From: Myxococcales bacterium
Lineage (GTDB): Bacteria; Myxococcota; Polyangia; HGW-17; SLPX01
DNA length: 64,000 bases
NCBI GenBank assembly: GCA_007131745.1
Contig: SLPX01000204.1
Coordinates: 1-64,000, forward strand
Direction: 5' to 3'
This document shows positions 43,289 to 52,798 of this stretch, piece by piece. Position numbers and translations under genes: made by a program. The notes under the pieces were generated by a model. It was not told the DNA's origin, did not search any database, and saw only the letters and a list, made by a program, of their open reading frames with translations. Positions within the stretch are counted from its first letter, which is position 1; every line of letters begins with the position of its first letter.

Positions 43289-43301
43289 CATGGAGGATGA
43301 A

Positions 43302-43724
43302 ATGTCCGATCATATTGGTAGAATTCGTGTTCTTATTGCAAAACCGGGGCTTGATGGTCACGACAGGGGAGCAAAAGTCGTAGCAAGGGCGCTCAGTGAC
43401 GCCGGGTTCGAGGTTATTTATACCGGGTTACACCAAACTCCGGACATGATTGCCGCGGCTGCATTGCAGGAAGCCGTCGACGTGGTGGGTCTCTCCATAA
43501 TGTCTGGAGCGCACATGACGCTTTTTCCAGCGACCATGGAAGCGCTGAAAAAGAGGGGTGTAGAAGACGTGGTGGTCTTCGGAGGCGGAATTATCCCTGA
43601 AGAAGACATAGTGGAACTCAAAAAACAAGGTGTAGCTGAATTGTTCACTCCCGGAACCTCCACAGAAGACATCGTTAAGTGGATAAATGAGAACGTAAAG
43701 GACCGCGAGGAAAAGGGATCGTGA
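43302..43724 (+). CDS. Methylmalonyl-CoA mutase, B12-binding C-terminal subunit
   Basis: The start at 43302 has GGAGG 5 nt upstream; earlier in-frame starts overlap cobA. The 140-residue protein is only the cobalamin-binding domain. DGHDRG (residues 18-23, His20 being the lower axial ligand), GLSIMSGAH and [12 protein letters not shown] are all present. This matches the separate small subunit of two-gene mutases known in archaea and some bacteria. The catalytic TIM-barrel subunit is not next to it and not in the window. A related isobutyryl- or ethylmalonyl-CoA mutase cannot be excluded. It overlaps the MeaB gene by 4 bp. Confidence 0.92.
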   Translation: MSDHIGRIRVLIAKPGLDGHDRGAKVVARALSDAGFEVIYTGLHQTPDMIAAAALQEAVDVVGLSIMSGAHMTLFPATMEALKKRGVEDVVVFGGGIIPEEDIVELKKQGVAELFTPGTSTEDIVKWINENVKDREEKGS

Positions 43725-44692
43725 CGAAACCGGACTGTAACCGCATAGAAAAGAAATTCAGAGCCGTACTGGATGGAAACGACGCTGTTTCCGCCCGCCT
43801 GATCAGGGATCTTGAAGACGAAAAACCCGAAGCTATCGAAGTATTGAAGCGCCTTCACAACCACACGGGACGGGCGCATGTGGTGGGAATAACCGGAAGC
43901 CCCGGCGCTGGGAAAAGCACGGTCGTCGACACCCTCATTACCAAATACCGCGGCGAAGGAAAGACGGTGGGGGTGGTAGCTATTGACCCGACGAGTCCGT
44001 TTTCGGGAGGAGCTATTTTGGGCGACAGGATCAGGATGCAAAAACACGCAACCGACACCGGTGTTTTCATCAGGTCGATGGCCACGCGGGGCCACTTGGG
44101 GGGGTTGAGTCGAGCGGCAGTGGATGCTGTGGCCGTGCTTGACGCCATGGGGCGGGACGTTGTTATTGTTGAAACAGTGGGCGTGGGTCAGGGTGAAGTG
44201 GACATCGTGACATCGGCAGACACGATCATCGTGGTCGTTGTGCCGGGACTGGGAGATGAAATACAGGCGATCAAGGCCGGCATCCTTGAAATTGCCGATA
44301 TCCTGGCCATAAACAAGGCGGACCGCAGCGGAGTAGAACGCACCGAGGCGGACCTGAACCTGATGCTCGACCTTTCCGCAAAAGTAGGCAAGCACCGCGT
44401 TGCTATCGTGAAAACAGTGGCGACACATAACAAGGGAATACAAGACCTTGCATCCGCAGTGGAAGCACACCGCCGGCTGCTGGATGAGACCCACGAGGGA
44501 TTCAAGCGGGCTGTTCGAAGATCGGAAGTGCGGCTCGTTGAATTGCTGAAAGAGCGAATGATACGTGCGGCGGAAAAGAACCTTGAAGATTTTGGGGGAT
44601 TGGAGTCATTCGCCGGGCGCATAGCCCGAAAGGAAACAGATCCATATTCCGCTGTCGAAGACATAGTTAAAAGACTCACGGGCGGGGTTTGA
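43721..44692 (+). CDS. meaB: MeaB/ArgK-type G3E GTPase
   Basis: A 323-residue P-loop GTPase that chaperones methylmalonyl-CoA mutase, gating delivery of adenosylcobalamin and protecting against inactivation. Walker A is GSPGAGKS at 59-66; the switch segment ([21 protein letters not shown]) and NKAD base-recognition motif are present; the C-terminal helices form the dimer arm. The GTG start overlaps the previous TGA (GTGA), implying translational coupling with the small mutase subunit. The function is secure because the partner gene is adjacent. Confidence 0.96.
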   Translation: MTKPDCNRIEKKFRAVLDGNDAVSARLIRDLEDEKPEAIEVLKRLHNHTGRAHVVGITGSPGAGKSTVVDTLITKYRGEGKTVGVVAIDPTSPFSGGAILGDRIRMQKHATDTGVFIRSMATRGHLGGLSRAAVDAVAVLDAMGRDVVIVETVGVGQGEVDIVTSADTIIVVVVPGLGDEIQAIKAGILEIADILAINKADRSGVERTEADLNLMLDLSAKVGKHRVAIVKTVATHNKGIQDLASAVEAHRRLLDETHEGFKRAVRRSEVRLVELLKERMIRAAEKNLEDFGGLESFAGRIARKETDPYSAVEDIVKRLTGGV

Positions 44693-44717
44693 TTTTCGTC
44701 TGTTTGCGGCTCTAACA

Positions 44718-47700
44718 ATGCATTCTGCGCCACTCGAAAAGAGAAGGAAGTGTAGACGACCCTTTTTAGTTGACCATGTCACGTCTTCCCTGGGAGCAGT
44801 GGTCGCAGCATCGTCATTGGCGTGCCTTCTCCTGGCTTCGGTCGATCTGGTAGCGCTCCATGTTCATCCTTACCATGATGGACGACCCGCTCTTTTTGTT
44901 TTGCCCGCTCTTGCGCTTTTTGCAGGGGTGTTCCTGGGGGCAATCGTCTGGCTGACAGGGGCACTGGTTTACAGCGTTTCGGGAAAACAAGATTTTCTGC
45001 TGTCTTCCGCTCTTGTATCCGCAATGGCAGCCTCACCTTGTTGTTTTCTCTTGGCCCGTGGTCTGTTTTCCGGTGCGGGAGTTTCAAGAATTATTTCCCC
45101 GGCAATTTCAATCCCGGCGGCGACCCTTCTTTTGATTTTGATCTTCGGCTCGGCCGTTTTTCTGGGAGGGTGGCTTTACTTGCGAGCGCTCTACGGCAAA
45201 CTCGATCTCGTGTCATGGGTGCTGGCAATCATGGGTTTGTTCGGCTTCGTCGTTTCCCTTCACTGGATAAACGGCCACGTGTTTGTGAGGCTTTATCCCC
45301 AAATTCACAAGGCTCAGTCTTGGACTGCTTGGGGAGCGGGAACCTTTCTTTTTGGAATCCTGCTTGCTCCTGCATTCCGCGAAGGGCGCGGTAAACACAT
45401 ACTCAAAGCGGCTGGAGCGACGGTTGCCCTGGGTGGAGTCGTCGGCCTTTTCATAGCGCGTCCGGCCTGGATGAATCACGAAACCCGTTTTATTCTTGTG
45501 GACGGAACAGTAACTGGAAGGGAAATAGTGGAAATCCTGACCCGACGAAAATTCCGCCCGGATCATTTCCACGTGAAAAAAACCAACGCAGAGGTTTGGA
45601 GACAGGAAATCGGGGGGCTGCCCCTTCGCCACGGGACCAGTGTTTTGCTGATAACCGTCGACGCTCTCAGGGCAGACATGATGGGAACGTACTCTCCGCA
45701 AAGTCGCCTCACGCCTAACCTTGACCGGTGGGCGGAAAAGTCGACGGTATTTGAACGGTCATATTGTCAGAGCCCGCACAGCAGTTACTCCATTGCTGCG
45801 CTTCTGACCGGCGAACCGGTCCGGTCTCTGGCGGCACTCAAACACCCTATGCCTATGACTCTTGCAGACCTCATGAATGAGAAAGGTTATTCAACGAGCG
45901 CATATTGTACTGACGGCGTTTTTTACACCGGCAGAGGAAGACTTGGGGTTTACAGACAGAACCGTTTCGGATTCAGAGACTTTGACCCCAACGGCTACGA
46001 TGGAGGTAGACTTACCCGGTTGGCTAAAGAGGAATTGAAAAGACTCCAAGGGGCAGGCAATCCGTTTTTCCTCTGGGTTCACTATTTTGATTTGCATGAG
46101 CCTTATCGTCGGCACGAGGAGTTCGACTTTGGGCCGGCTCCCTTGGACCGTTACAAATCGGAGATAGCATACACCGAGCGATACATCGCCGATTTAATCT
46201 CAAAAGCCGATTCATTGGAAAAGGAAGTCATTGTGGTCCTGACAGCGGACCACGGAGAGGAATTCGGTGAACACGGCGGATTCTATCACGGAAGCAGCTT
46301 GTATGACGAACAGGTTAGGGTGCCCCTGATCATCAATATACCGGGAGTTGATCCACGGATGGTACGTGCACCGGTAAGTCTGGTTGACCTGGCGCCCACC
46401 CTGCTCGATGTTTTGGGTGTCGACATTCCCCATAACTTGGAGGGAAGAAGCCTTGTTCCTTACATCGCAGGCAAAGATCCTCCTCCCCGCCCGGTATTCG
46501 CAGAGGTGTCCACCAAGAGAATGGTCCTGTTCGAGGGGGTAAAGCTCATCAAAGATACTTGGCGAAAAACGATGGAGCTTTACGACCTGGAACAGGATCC
46601 GATGGAACGGCGTAATCTCGTTGAAAGCCGCCCTGAACAAGCCGCCAAACTGCAAAATATGCTCTACGAATACATGGCAAGACTCGCGGCTCGAAACAGA
46701 GGTCTTCCCGAGGCGCTGGCTGCAGCCCGCCTGGGAACCGATCGAGCAAGGGACGGTCTTTGCGCGCTGGTGGAAAACGAGTCGGCTGAACCGGACCACA
46801 GGTTGGAAGCAGTGCAGAGGTTGTCAAGGATGAAAGGCGGCTGTTCTTTTCCGGTGCTTTCTAAAATGATGCAAACCCGTCAGCCCGGACTCTGGGAGGA
46901 AGCGGCGATATCGATCGGTGAGCTGGAGCATCCGGAAGCCGTCGACGCTTTGAAAGACATTATGATTAAAGCGGATTCACCGGATTTGAGGCACCGAGCA
47001 GCCATAGCTGCAGGACGGCTTAAAATGAAGGCAGCGGCGCCCTTTTTGCTTGAAGCACTCTTTTCTTCGAATGGACGTACCAGGTATCGATCCGCGCATT
47101 ATCTCGGCCAGGTAGGTGGAGATGAAGCGGTCCGGCCCTTGATGCATGCTGCTGGCAGCGTTGATAACGTAGGTCACTTGATAGCCGTATCTTTAGGCCG
47201 GATAGGGTACCGAATCGAAGGAAACACCTCAGAAGAAATCCTGGATTTTCTTTCGGATTGGGCCGCTAGAGAAAAAAGCAACCATGTTCTTGCCTCAATC
47301 ATGAAGGGAATCGGCTACCTGGGAAAAAAGCGCTCTGCGAAAACGCTTATGCATTTCTTGGAAGACGAAAACATACAAGAAGCCCGCGAAGCTCTCGTGA
47401 GAACCCGAGCTTGGGGGCCGGAATACGGTTTTTGGGGAACCGACTTTCCGCCCGGCGATGAGCTGTCTATAGCCGGAGCGAAAAGAAAAGATTTCGATCC
47501 CGGCGCTCGTATAATCCCCGAAGCAGTAGTGCTTTCGGAAAAATTGAAATGTGGAAAGAATAGAACATGGAAAGCGTTCTCGTTTCTTAATAGGAGTTCC
47601 TGCCTCTTATCGCCCCGGTTCAGGGTCAGGTTCTTTTATGATCCGGCCGAACGGAACACAGATCCCAAACACCTTCTTTTTACCATCCGCCCCAAGAAGG

Positions 47701-47894
47701 ATCGGAATAAGAGTCCGATGTTTTTGAATCTTCAAATCAACACGCGGCGACTTGAAAGAAAACCTCTGCAAAACGGCTGGCAGGAACTTAGATGGACGTT
47801 GGAAGATGGGTCTCTACAACCTGGGTGGAATACGGTAAAAGCTGAATCTCAAGGAACACTCGCTCTGGAGGCGGATCATTTGATTGCCTGGTAA
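44718..47894 (+). CDS. Membrane sulfatase-superfamily enzyme fused to HEAT repeats
   Basis: A 1058-residue protein. About six transmembrane segments (20-245) lead to an alkaline-phosphatase/sulfatase-type domain (about 308-630), then HEAT-like helical repeats (about 690-895), and a C-terminal region ending in a Trp-containing beta domain (930-1058). Metal ligands are visible: Asp315 (VDALRAD), Asp511-His512 (TADHGEEF) and His524. The nucleophile region reads CQSPHSSYSIAALLTG; aligned on LLTG, the site that is Cys in sulfatases is Ser355, so it is not formylglycine-type. That points to a phosphatase, phosphotransferase or unusual sulfatase. It follows meaB by 25 bp. No ribosome-binding site is seen. 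Whether it shares the B12 operon's function is unclear. Confidence 0.85.
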   Translation: MHSAPLEKRRKCRRPFLVDHVTSSLGAVVAASSLACLLLASVDLVALHVHPYHDGRPALFVLPALALFAGVFLGAIVWLTGALVYSVSGKQDFLLSSALVSAMAASPCCFLLARGLFSGAGVSRIISPAISIPAATLLLILIFGSAVFLGGWLYLRALYGKLDLVSWVLAIMGLFGFVVSLHWINGHVFVRLYPQIHKAQSWTAWGAGTFLFGILLAPAFREGRGKHILKAAGATVALGGVVGLFIARPAWMNHETRFILVDGTVTGREIVEILTRRKFRPDHFHVKKTNAEVWRQEIGGLPLRHGTSVLLITVDALRADMMGTYSPQSRLTPNLDRWAEKSTVFERSYCQSPHSSYSIAALLTGEPVRSLAALKHPMPMTLADLMNEKGYSTSAYCTDGVFYTGRGRLGVYRQNRFGFRDFDPNGYDGGRLTRLAKEELKRLQGAGNPFFLWVHYFDLHEPYRRHEEFDFGPAPLDRYKSEIAYTERYIADLISKADSLEKEVIVVLTADHGEEFGEHGGFYHGSSLYDEQVRVPLIINIPGVDPRMVRAPVSLVDLAPTLLDVLGVDIPHNLEGRSLVPYIAGKDPPPRPVFAEVSTKRMVLFEGVKLIKDTWRKTMELYDLEQDPMERRNLVESRPEQAAKLQNMLYEYMARLAARNRGLPEALAAARLGTDRARDGLCALVENESAEPDHRLEAVQRLSRMKGGCSFPVLSKMMQTRQPGLWEEAAISIGELEHPEAVDALKDIMIKADSPDLRHRAAIAAGRLKMKAAAPFLLEALFSSNGRTRYRSAHYLGQVGGDEAVRPLMHAAGSVDNVGHLIAVSLGRIGYRIEGNTSEEILDFLSDWAAREKSNHVLASIMKGIGYLGKKRSAKTLMHFLEDENIQEAREALVRTRAWGPEYGFWGTDFPPGDELSIAGAKRKDFDPGARIIPEAVVLSEKLKCGKNRTWKAFSFLNRSSCLLSPRFRVRFFYDPAERNTDPKHLLFTIRPKKDRNKSPMFLNLQINTRRLERKPLQNGWQELRWTLEDGSLQPGWNTVKAESQGTLALEADHLIAW

Positions 47895-47929
47895 ATTCCA
47901 AGAGAGGACGTATGACCCGATGGGTCGGA

Positions 47930-48346
47930 TTATTTCGTCTTCGCCCAGTGCTCTTCTCGGAAGTGAATTTTATCGGTAACGTTGAACAATCCAAAATTCA
48001 CGACCAGCGTCCATTCCGCCAAGATACGAATGGATGTTTCCTCTTTGCGCACCGATATAATTACTTCTTCAGCGGGAAGATTCAGAATTTCGGGAAGTTT
48101 TTTTCTTAGCGTGTTTTCAATGGCGGCTTCTATTTCCAGCCATGAACGGCTTTCGTTGCGGCGCTGATAGGTCTGTGAAGCTACCTTGCGTATTTCTGCA
48201 ACGGCTCGGCGTCCCCTTTGGTATGTGCTCAGGTACTTATATCCCGCGTAAACACCTACTGCAGAGAAAAGTACAACAAAAATCACTATGGGCTTTGTCC
48301 ACCCGGCCTGTCTTGAGGGCCTGTTCACTATTGGCTCTCGTTTCAT
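47930..48346 (-). CDS. Small single-pass membrane protein
   Basis: The start is the ATG at 48346; a TTG 27 bp upstream is possible, and neither has a good ribosome-binding site. The 138-residue product has a basic N-terminal tail, one transmembrane helix (VIFVVLFSAVGVYAGYKYL) and an external region with a charged helix and a beta-rich end. I recognise no family. It converges on the sulfatase-HEAT gene with 35 bp between them; a short GACCC/GGGTC inverted repeat lies there (47914-47926). Confidence 0.6.
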   Translation of the reverse strand: MKREPIVNRPSRQAGWTKPIVIFVVLFSAVGVYAGYKYLSTYQRGRRAVAEIRKVASQTYQRRNESRSWLEIEAAIENTLRKKLPEILNLPAEEVIISVRKEETSIRILAEWTLVVNFGLFNVTDKIHFREEHWAKTK

Positions 48347-48559
48347 GCACACTTGTTGTATGTGACACCGCAAAGAATTTCTTTTACAAAGAATATTATT
48401 GCTTGTTTACAAGGCAAGTCAAGGTCGGTTGAAAAACGAGTTGAAAAGACGATCAGGCTATACCTACCCGTTTGACAACAGTTTCGTGCCTTCATAGCAT
48501 AGGATACTTTCAGTTTTCAACGAAGTCGCCCGGTACGAGAGAAGAAAAAAGTAAATTAA

Positions 48560-49984
48560 ATGAAAAAACCCCCTGTAAAAAATCACCAAACAAAAATTTC
48601 TCCAGACGTTGTATCAAACACGACGCAATCAACCAGGCTGAAAGCACCGGGGCTTCAAGTGTCGGGTTTGGACACCGATCTTTATCAACTTACCATGCTG
48701 GCAGCGTACCTCAAGTCCGGCAAGGCGGAAAAGAAAGCTTCGTTCGAGCTTTTCGTGAGGAACCTGCCGGCCGATTGGGGCTATCTTACCGCATGCGGAA
48801 TTGAAGGAGCGCTGGATTTTCTTGAACAGGTTTGTTTTGATGAACAACAGGTGGAATGGCTTTCGAGCCTGGACGTGTTTGCCGGGGTGGACCCACATGT
48901 TTTCGATTATTTAAAAAACTATCGTTTCAGGGGTGATGTATGGGCGATGGAAGAGGGAACCCCTGTTTTTGCAGAACAACCCATTTTGAGGATAACCTCG
49001 GGCATAGGGGACGCCCAGATTGTGGAAACAGCGCTGTTGTCCAGGATCAACTATGAAACACTTGTAGCAACAAAGGCCTCCAGAGTAGTTCATGCAGCTG
49101 CCGGGAGGCCGGTGGCGGACTTTGGAAGCCGCCGGGCTCACGGACCACAGGCGGCTTTTCTGGCGGCGCGAGCGGGTTTCGTTGGTGGTTGCAGTGCCAC
49201 TTCGAATCTTTCGGCCGGATATAGACTTGGAATACCCGTGACGGGAACGTCCGCGCACGCTTTTATTATGGCATTTGAAAAAGAAAAAAGCGCGTTCAAG
49301 GCTTTTGTGGAAACCTATCCTCACGGTACTGCGCTCGTGATAGATACATACGATCCTCTCTTGGGTGCCAGGCGCGCAGCTGATTTCGGTAAAAGTGTAA
49401 ACGCTGTTCGAATAGACGGTGGGGATCTTGTGTCTTTGAGCAGGAAAGTTCGCACTCTCTTGGACTCCCTTGATTGTTCTGATATCAGGATTTTTCTTTC
49501 CGGGGATCTGGATGAATACCGGATCGCGGAGATCGTTACAGCATCCGCTCCGGCGGACGCTTTCGGGGTGGGAACGAAATTGGTTACGTCCTGGGATCAT
49601 CCCGCGCTTGGGGGCATATACAAGCTGGTGGAAATCGATGATCGGCCGGTGATGAAGAGAGGCGGTGAAAAAGCGACGTGGCCGGGAAGTAAACAAGTTT
49701 TCCGCGAGGTGAACGAAGAAGGAACATTTGTCTCCGATACCGTAGGACTTGCCTCTGAAGTAGATCTACCCGGAATGCCTTTGCTGCAAAAGGTCATGGA
49801 AGACGGCCGGAGAATCCGGCCCGCCCGCGATGTAAACGATGCAAGGAGAAAGTGGCTTCAAAACAAAGAGAAGCTCTCTCCGGATGTCTTGCAGCTAAAA
49901 GCTCCCTCCCGGTATGATGTGCGCTGGTCTGCAATGATCAAGAAAATCAGACGAAACCTGGAAAAAAGACGGGTAGAACACTGA
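48560..49984 (+). CDS. pncB: Nicotinate phosphoribosyltransferase
   Basis: A 474-residue NAPRTase, which makes nicotinate mononucleotide from nicotinate and PRPP in NAD salvage. It has the N-terminal DTDLYQLTML signature, FGSRRAHGPQAA with the expected active-site His, GTSAHAFIMAF, and IDTYDPLLGARRA. Length and C-terminal segment are normal. The ribosome-binding site is weak. It converges on rtcB with a 24-bp gap. Confidence 0.96.
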   Translation: MKKPPVKNHQTKISPDVVSNTTQSTRLKAPGLQVSGLDTDLYQLTMLAAYLKSGKAEKKASFELFVRNLPADWGYLTACGIEGALDFLEQVCFDEQQVEWLSSLDVFAGVDPHVFDYLKNYRFRGDVWAMEEGTPVFAEQPILRITSGIGDAQIVETALLSRINYETLVATKASRVVHAAAGRPVADFGSRRAHGPQAAFLAARAGFVGGCSATSNLSAGYRLGIPVTGTSAHAFIMAFEKEKSAFKAFVETYPHGTALVIDTYDPLLGARRAADFGKSVNAVRIDGGDLVSLSRKVRTLLDSLDCSDIRIFLSGDLDEYRIAEIVTASAPADAFGVGTKLVTSWDHPALGGIYKLVEIDDRPVMKRGGEKATWPGSKQVFREVNEEGTFVSDTVGLASEVDLPGMPLLQKVMEDGRRIRPARDVNDARRKWLQNKEKLSPDVLQLKAPSRYDVRWSAMIKKIRRNLEKRRVEH

Positions 49985-50008
49985 GCCGCTGCAACGAAAA
50001 AAGATTTC

Positions 50009-51445
50009 TTATCCTTTGATGACTGCCAGGGGAACTAATTTTGCGACAACTTTTGCTATGCCAAGATTTTCCACCACGTCGATGACCGCATCGACGTTTT
50101 TGTAAGCTTCCGGCATTTCTTCAGCCAGGGTACGCTTGCCGGCTGCCTGTACTGTGATTCCCTTGTCTGAGAGTTCCTTGAAAAGTGACCGTCCCCCTGC
50201 TCTCCTCAATGCTTGCTTGCGGCTGAGCATTCGCCCTGCTCCGTGGCAACAAGAAGAAAAAGTTGTCTTCGCAGCCTGCTCAAGTCCTGCAAGAACGTAC
50301 GAACAGGTACCCAGATCCCCGGGCACAAGAACCGGTTGTCCGGCACAACTGTATGGCCCCGGCAGTTCTTCATGGAATGCGTGCAACGCTCGCACCGCGC
50401 CTTTGCGATGGACGCACAGTTTCACCGGTTGACCTTCCACTACATGCTTTTCGTATTTTGCAATGTTGTGACAAACATCATAGACCAGTCGGTAATCAAG
50501 GTCTCGCGGTGACAAGCGAAGAGCTTTTTGCATTATCTCTCCGATTTCGTGGCCCATGATCTGCCGATTTGCAAAAGCAAAGTTCGCCGCCGCACCCATT
50601 GCATCGAGGTATTTTTTTCCTTCCGGCGAATCCAGTGGAGCGCAGCAAAGCTGGCGATCCGGAAGTTCGATGGAATACTTCTGCACAGCGCGGTACATAA
50701 CCCTGATGTAGTCGTCGCACACCTGGTGGCCCAACCCTCTGGATCCGCTGTGCAACAAAACGGTCAACATGCCCTCGAAAATGCCGAATGCGCCCGCTGC
50801 CGCAACGTCTCGAATCTCGGACACTTTTCCCAATTCAATAAAATGGTTTCCTGAACCCAGAGTGCCCAATTGTCCCATGCCCCTCTCTATTGCACGGGGT
50901 GAAACAGCGTCGATGTCCGCGTCTAATACGCCCCTGTTTTCAATGTAGTCGAGATCCCCCCTTTCGCCGAACCCTTCTTTTATCGCCCACGCTGCACCTT
51001 CCGCCATGGCTCCGCTGAGGCTCTGTTTTTTACACCCGATATCTTTTCTGCGGCTTCCGACTCCCGCTGGAATTTCCTTGAAAAGACATGAAAGCAAATC
51101 TTCCAGGTTTTTACGAATATCTTCCGCCCGGATCCCGGTTGTATAAAGTCTTACGCCGCAATTTATGTCATAACCTACTCCACCCGGAGAAATCACCCCT
51201 CCTTTCCGAGGGTCGAACGCTGCGACTCCGCCGATGGGAAACCCATAACCCCAGTGAACATCCGGCATGGCCATTGACGGGCCGGTTATACCGGGTAAAC
51301 AGGCGACATTGGCTACTTGTTGCGTTGCTCCATCCCCAGCGTCAAGCAAATCCCGGGTCGCAAAAATCATTCCGTCGGTGCGCATTGGTCCCTCACGGGG
51401 AATCCGGACCCTGTAAGGATCGATTCTTTGCGTCTTTAACTGCAT
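50009..51445 (-). CDS. rtcB: RNA-splicing ligase RtcB
   Basis: A 478-residue RtcB, which joins 2',3'-cyclic phosphate or 3'-phosphate to 5'-OH RNA ends using GTP and Mn2+. MPDVHWGYGFPIGGVAA and DINCGVR (Cys96, metal ligand) lie in the N-terminal half; GSGNHFIE follows. The guanylylated His is in SCCHGAGRMLSRKQA near residue 405. No archease, RtcA or RtcR gene is beside it. The gene seems to stand alone between pncB and the FHA-GGDEF gene, with 27 bp to the latter, so they may be co-transcribed. Confidence 0.97.
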   Translation of the reverse strand: MQLKTQRIDPYRVRIPREGPMRTDGMIFATRDLLDAGDGATQQVANVACLPGITGPSMAMPDVHWGYGFPIGGVAAFDPRKGGVISPGGVGYDINCGVRLYTTGIRAEDIRKNLEDLLSCLFKEIPAGVGSRRKDIGCKKQSLSGAMAEGAAWAIKEGFGERGDLDYIENRGVLDADIDAVSPRAIERGMGQLGTLGSGNHFIELGKVSEIRDVAAAGAFGIFEGMLTVLLHSGSRGLGHQVCDDYIRVMYRAVQKYSIELPDRQLCCAPLDSPEGKKYLDAMGAAANFAFANRQIMGHEIGEIMQKALRLSPRDLDYRLVYDVCHNIAKYEKHVVEGQPVKLCVHRKGAVRALHAFHEELPGPYSCAGQPVLVPGDLGTCSYVLAGLEQAAKTTFSSCCHGAGRMLSRKQALRRAGGRSLFKELSDKGITVQAAGKRTLAEEMPEAYKNVDAVIDVVENLGIAKVVAKLVPLAVIKG

Positions 51446-51472
51446 TGTCGTCTTATTTCTTGTGAAACGAAC

Positions 51473-52393
51473 TCAAATCCTTGAGTTGAAACCGAAAATA
51501 ACAACTCGGTTCCGCCCGCTCTCTTTGGCTTCGTAGAGACCTTTGTCCGCTGCGGAAATGAGTTCGGTCGGGGTTTTGATGGATTCATCGGGCAATCCCG
51601 CTACTCCAACGCTCATGGTAACGACCAGGGGTTGGCCATGCCAGATGAACGGCTTGTCGGCCAACAAACAGCGCAGACGTTCTCCTACGATTGCTCCGTG
51701 AGAGAGGGAAATTCCCCTGCAAATCAACGCGAATTCTTCGCCCCCGTATCTTGCAAACACATCCTCGGTTCGAATGGACTCTTTGACCCTTTTGGTCATC
51801 TCTTTCAAAACGTAGTCTCCGGCCAAATGTCCGTAGGTATCATTGAACTTCTTGAAATGATCGATATCCATGATCAAAAGTGTCAAATCCGAATTGTGTC
51901 TCTTGGAATATGCGTACTCCGAATCCAACCGATCATGGAAATACTTGCGGTTATATGCCTTAGTCAATCCGTCGCAAAGCGCAGCTTCGAGCATCTGTCG
52001 CTGGAAAGTTTCATCCAGGTCATCCGTGTAGGTAAATTTCAAGATAGTGGTCGAACCCATCTGTATCTTGTCGCCGTCCTGCAAAAGGTGGGTTCTTATC
52101 GGTATACCGTTGATGAAAGTACCGTTCGCTGACTTCAGATCCTCAATCATCACATCGCCCGTGCCCAGCAAACGCACCATGCAGTGCTTCCTGCTGATAC
52201 CCTCTTCCGTAATGCGAACGTTGGCGTCGCGTCCGCGCCCCAAAACCAGCTCATCCTTATCGAGCTTGTACATTTCACCTACATTAGACCCAGCCAGCAC
52301 AATGAAATATGCCCTGTTCCTCGCTCGTTCCGTTTGTTGTGTGTTGGGCAGACTGATGATCGAAGTCGCCTGATCTTCTTCGAAATCACTCAC
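51473..52393 (-). CDS. FHA-GGDEF diguanylate cyclase
   Basis: A 306-residue protein: an FHA domain (about 28-118, with LGRGRDAN, GISRKHC and SANGTF all intact) directly joined to a GGDEF domain (about 138-300). The active site is GGEEF at 217-221, expected to be active, and RTED at 208-211 five residues before it is the inhibitory I-site, so product inhibition is likely. It makes c-di-GMP in response to a phosphothreonine signal. The PilZ protein at 29176 is a possible receptor. The start is GTG at 52393, with GGAG 10 nt upstream. Confidence 0.94.
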   Translation of the reverse strand: MSDFEEDQATSIISLPNTQQTERARNRAYFIVLAGSNVGEMYKLDKDELVLGRGRDANVRITEEGISRKHCMVRLLGTGDVMIEDLKSANGTFINGIPIRTHLLQDGDKIQMGSTTILKFTYTDDLDETFQRQMLEAALCDGLTKAYNRKYFHDRLDSEYAYSKRHNSDLTLLIMDIDHFKKFNDTYGHLAGDYVLKEMTKRVKESIRTEDVFARYGGEEFALICRGISLSHGAIVGERLRCLLADKPFIWHGQPLVVTMSVGVAGLPDESIKTPTELISAADKGLYEAKESGRNRVVIFGFNSRI

Positions 52394-52798
52394 TGTTGAC
52401 TTTCTCCTGCTTGTCCTGTTGTACTGTTTGGCCGAGTTTCTTCTTCGCTTTTACTTTTTCAAAGGTTAAATAGTATACCCAAGAAAACCTGAACCTTTTA
52501 TGCCCCAAAGTAGGGTTATCTTCAATATCGACTATAACCGACCCATAACTTGCCGATTTACACCTCATATCCGCTTAAAATCAAGAAATTTACCATGAAA
52601 AAGCCGGGTTTTCACGAGACAAAAAAGAAAGAGATCAAAAAACTTAATGATTCTCGGTATGAAAAAATCGCCGCATGCCGGCTGGATCCGGAAGGATCCG
52701 GAAGAAAGGAATACGTTTCTTTGGAATGATGCTGGACAACGGTCCACTGTTGTTCTATCTCTGGCTGACCCCAAGCACTAAATGACACGAAAATTGAA
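52394..52798. other. 405-bp divergent region with a possible 44-codon ORF
   Basis: Between the FHA-GGDEF gene (minus) and the GtrA gene (plus). A plus-strand ORF of 44 codons (ATG at 52595, stop at 52727-52729) gives a charged product beginning MKKPGFHETKKKEIKKL; a second overlapping frame starting near 52655 is also open for about 40 codons. Neither has a good ribosome-binding site. A tandem 10-bp repeat GGATCCGGAA lies at 52684-52703. No clear promoter or terminator is seen. Confidence 0.3.

Noticed and set aside
43418..44494. Long minus-strand frame (358 codons) opposite the B12 subunit and meaB
   Set aside because: Shadow of two conserved genes with clear motifs; no protein-like features.
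47914..47926. GACCC/GGGTC inverted repeat between convergent genes as a terminator
   Set aside because: Only a 5-bp stem and no T-run on either strand.
50009..51445. rtcB as part of an RNA-repair operon
   Set aside because: No RtcA, archease, RtcR or RNA-binding gene is adjacent; its neighbours are pncB and a diguanylate cyclase.
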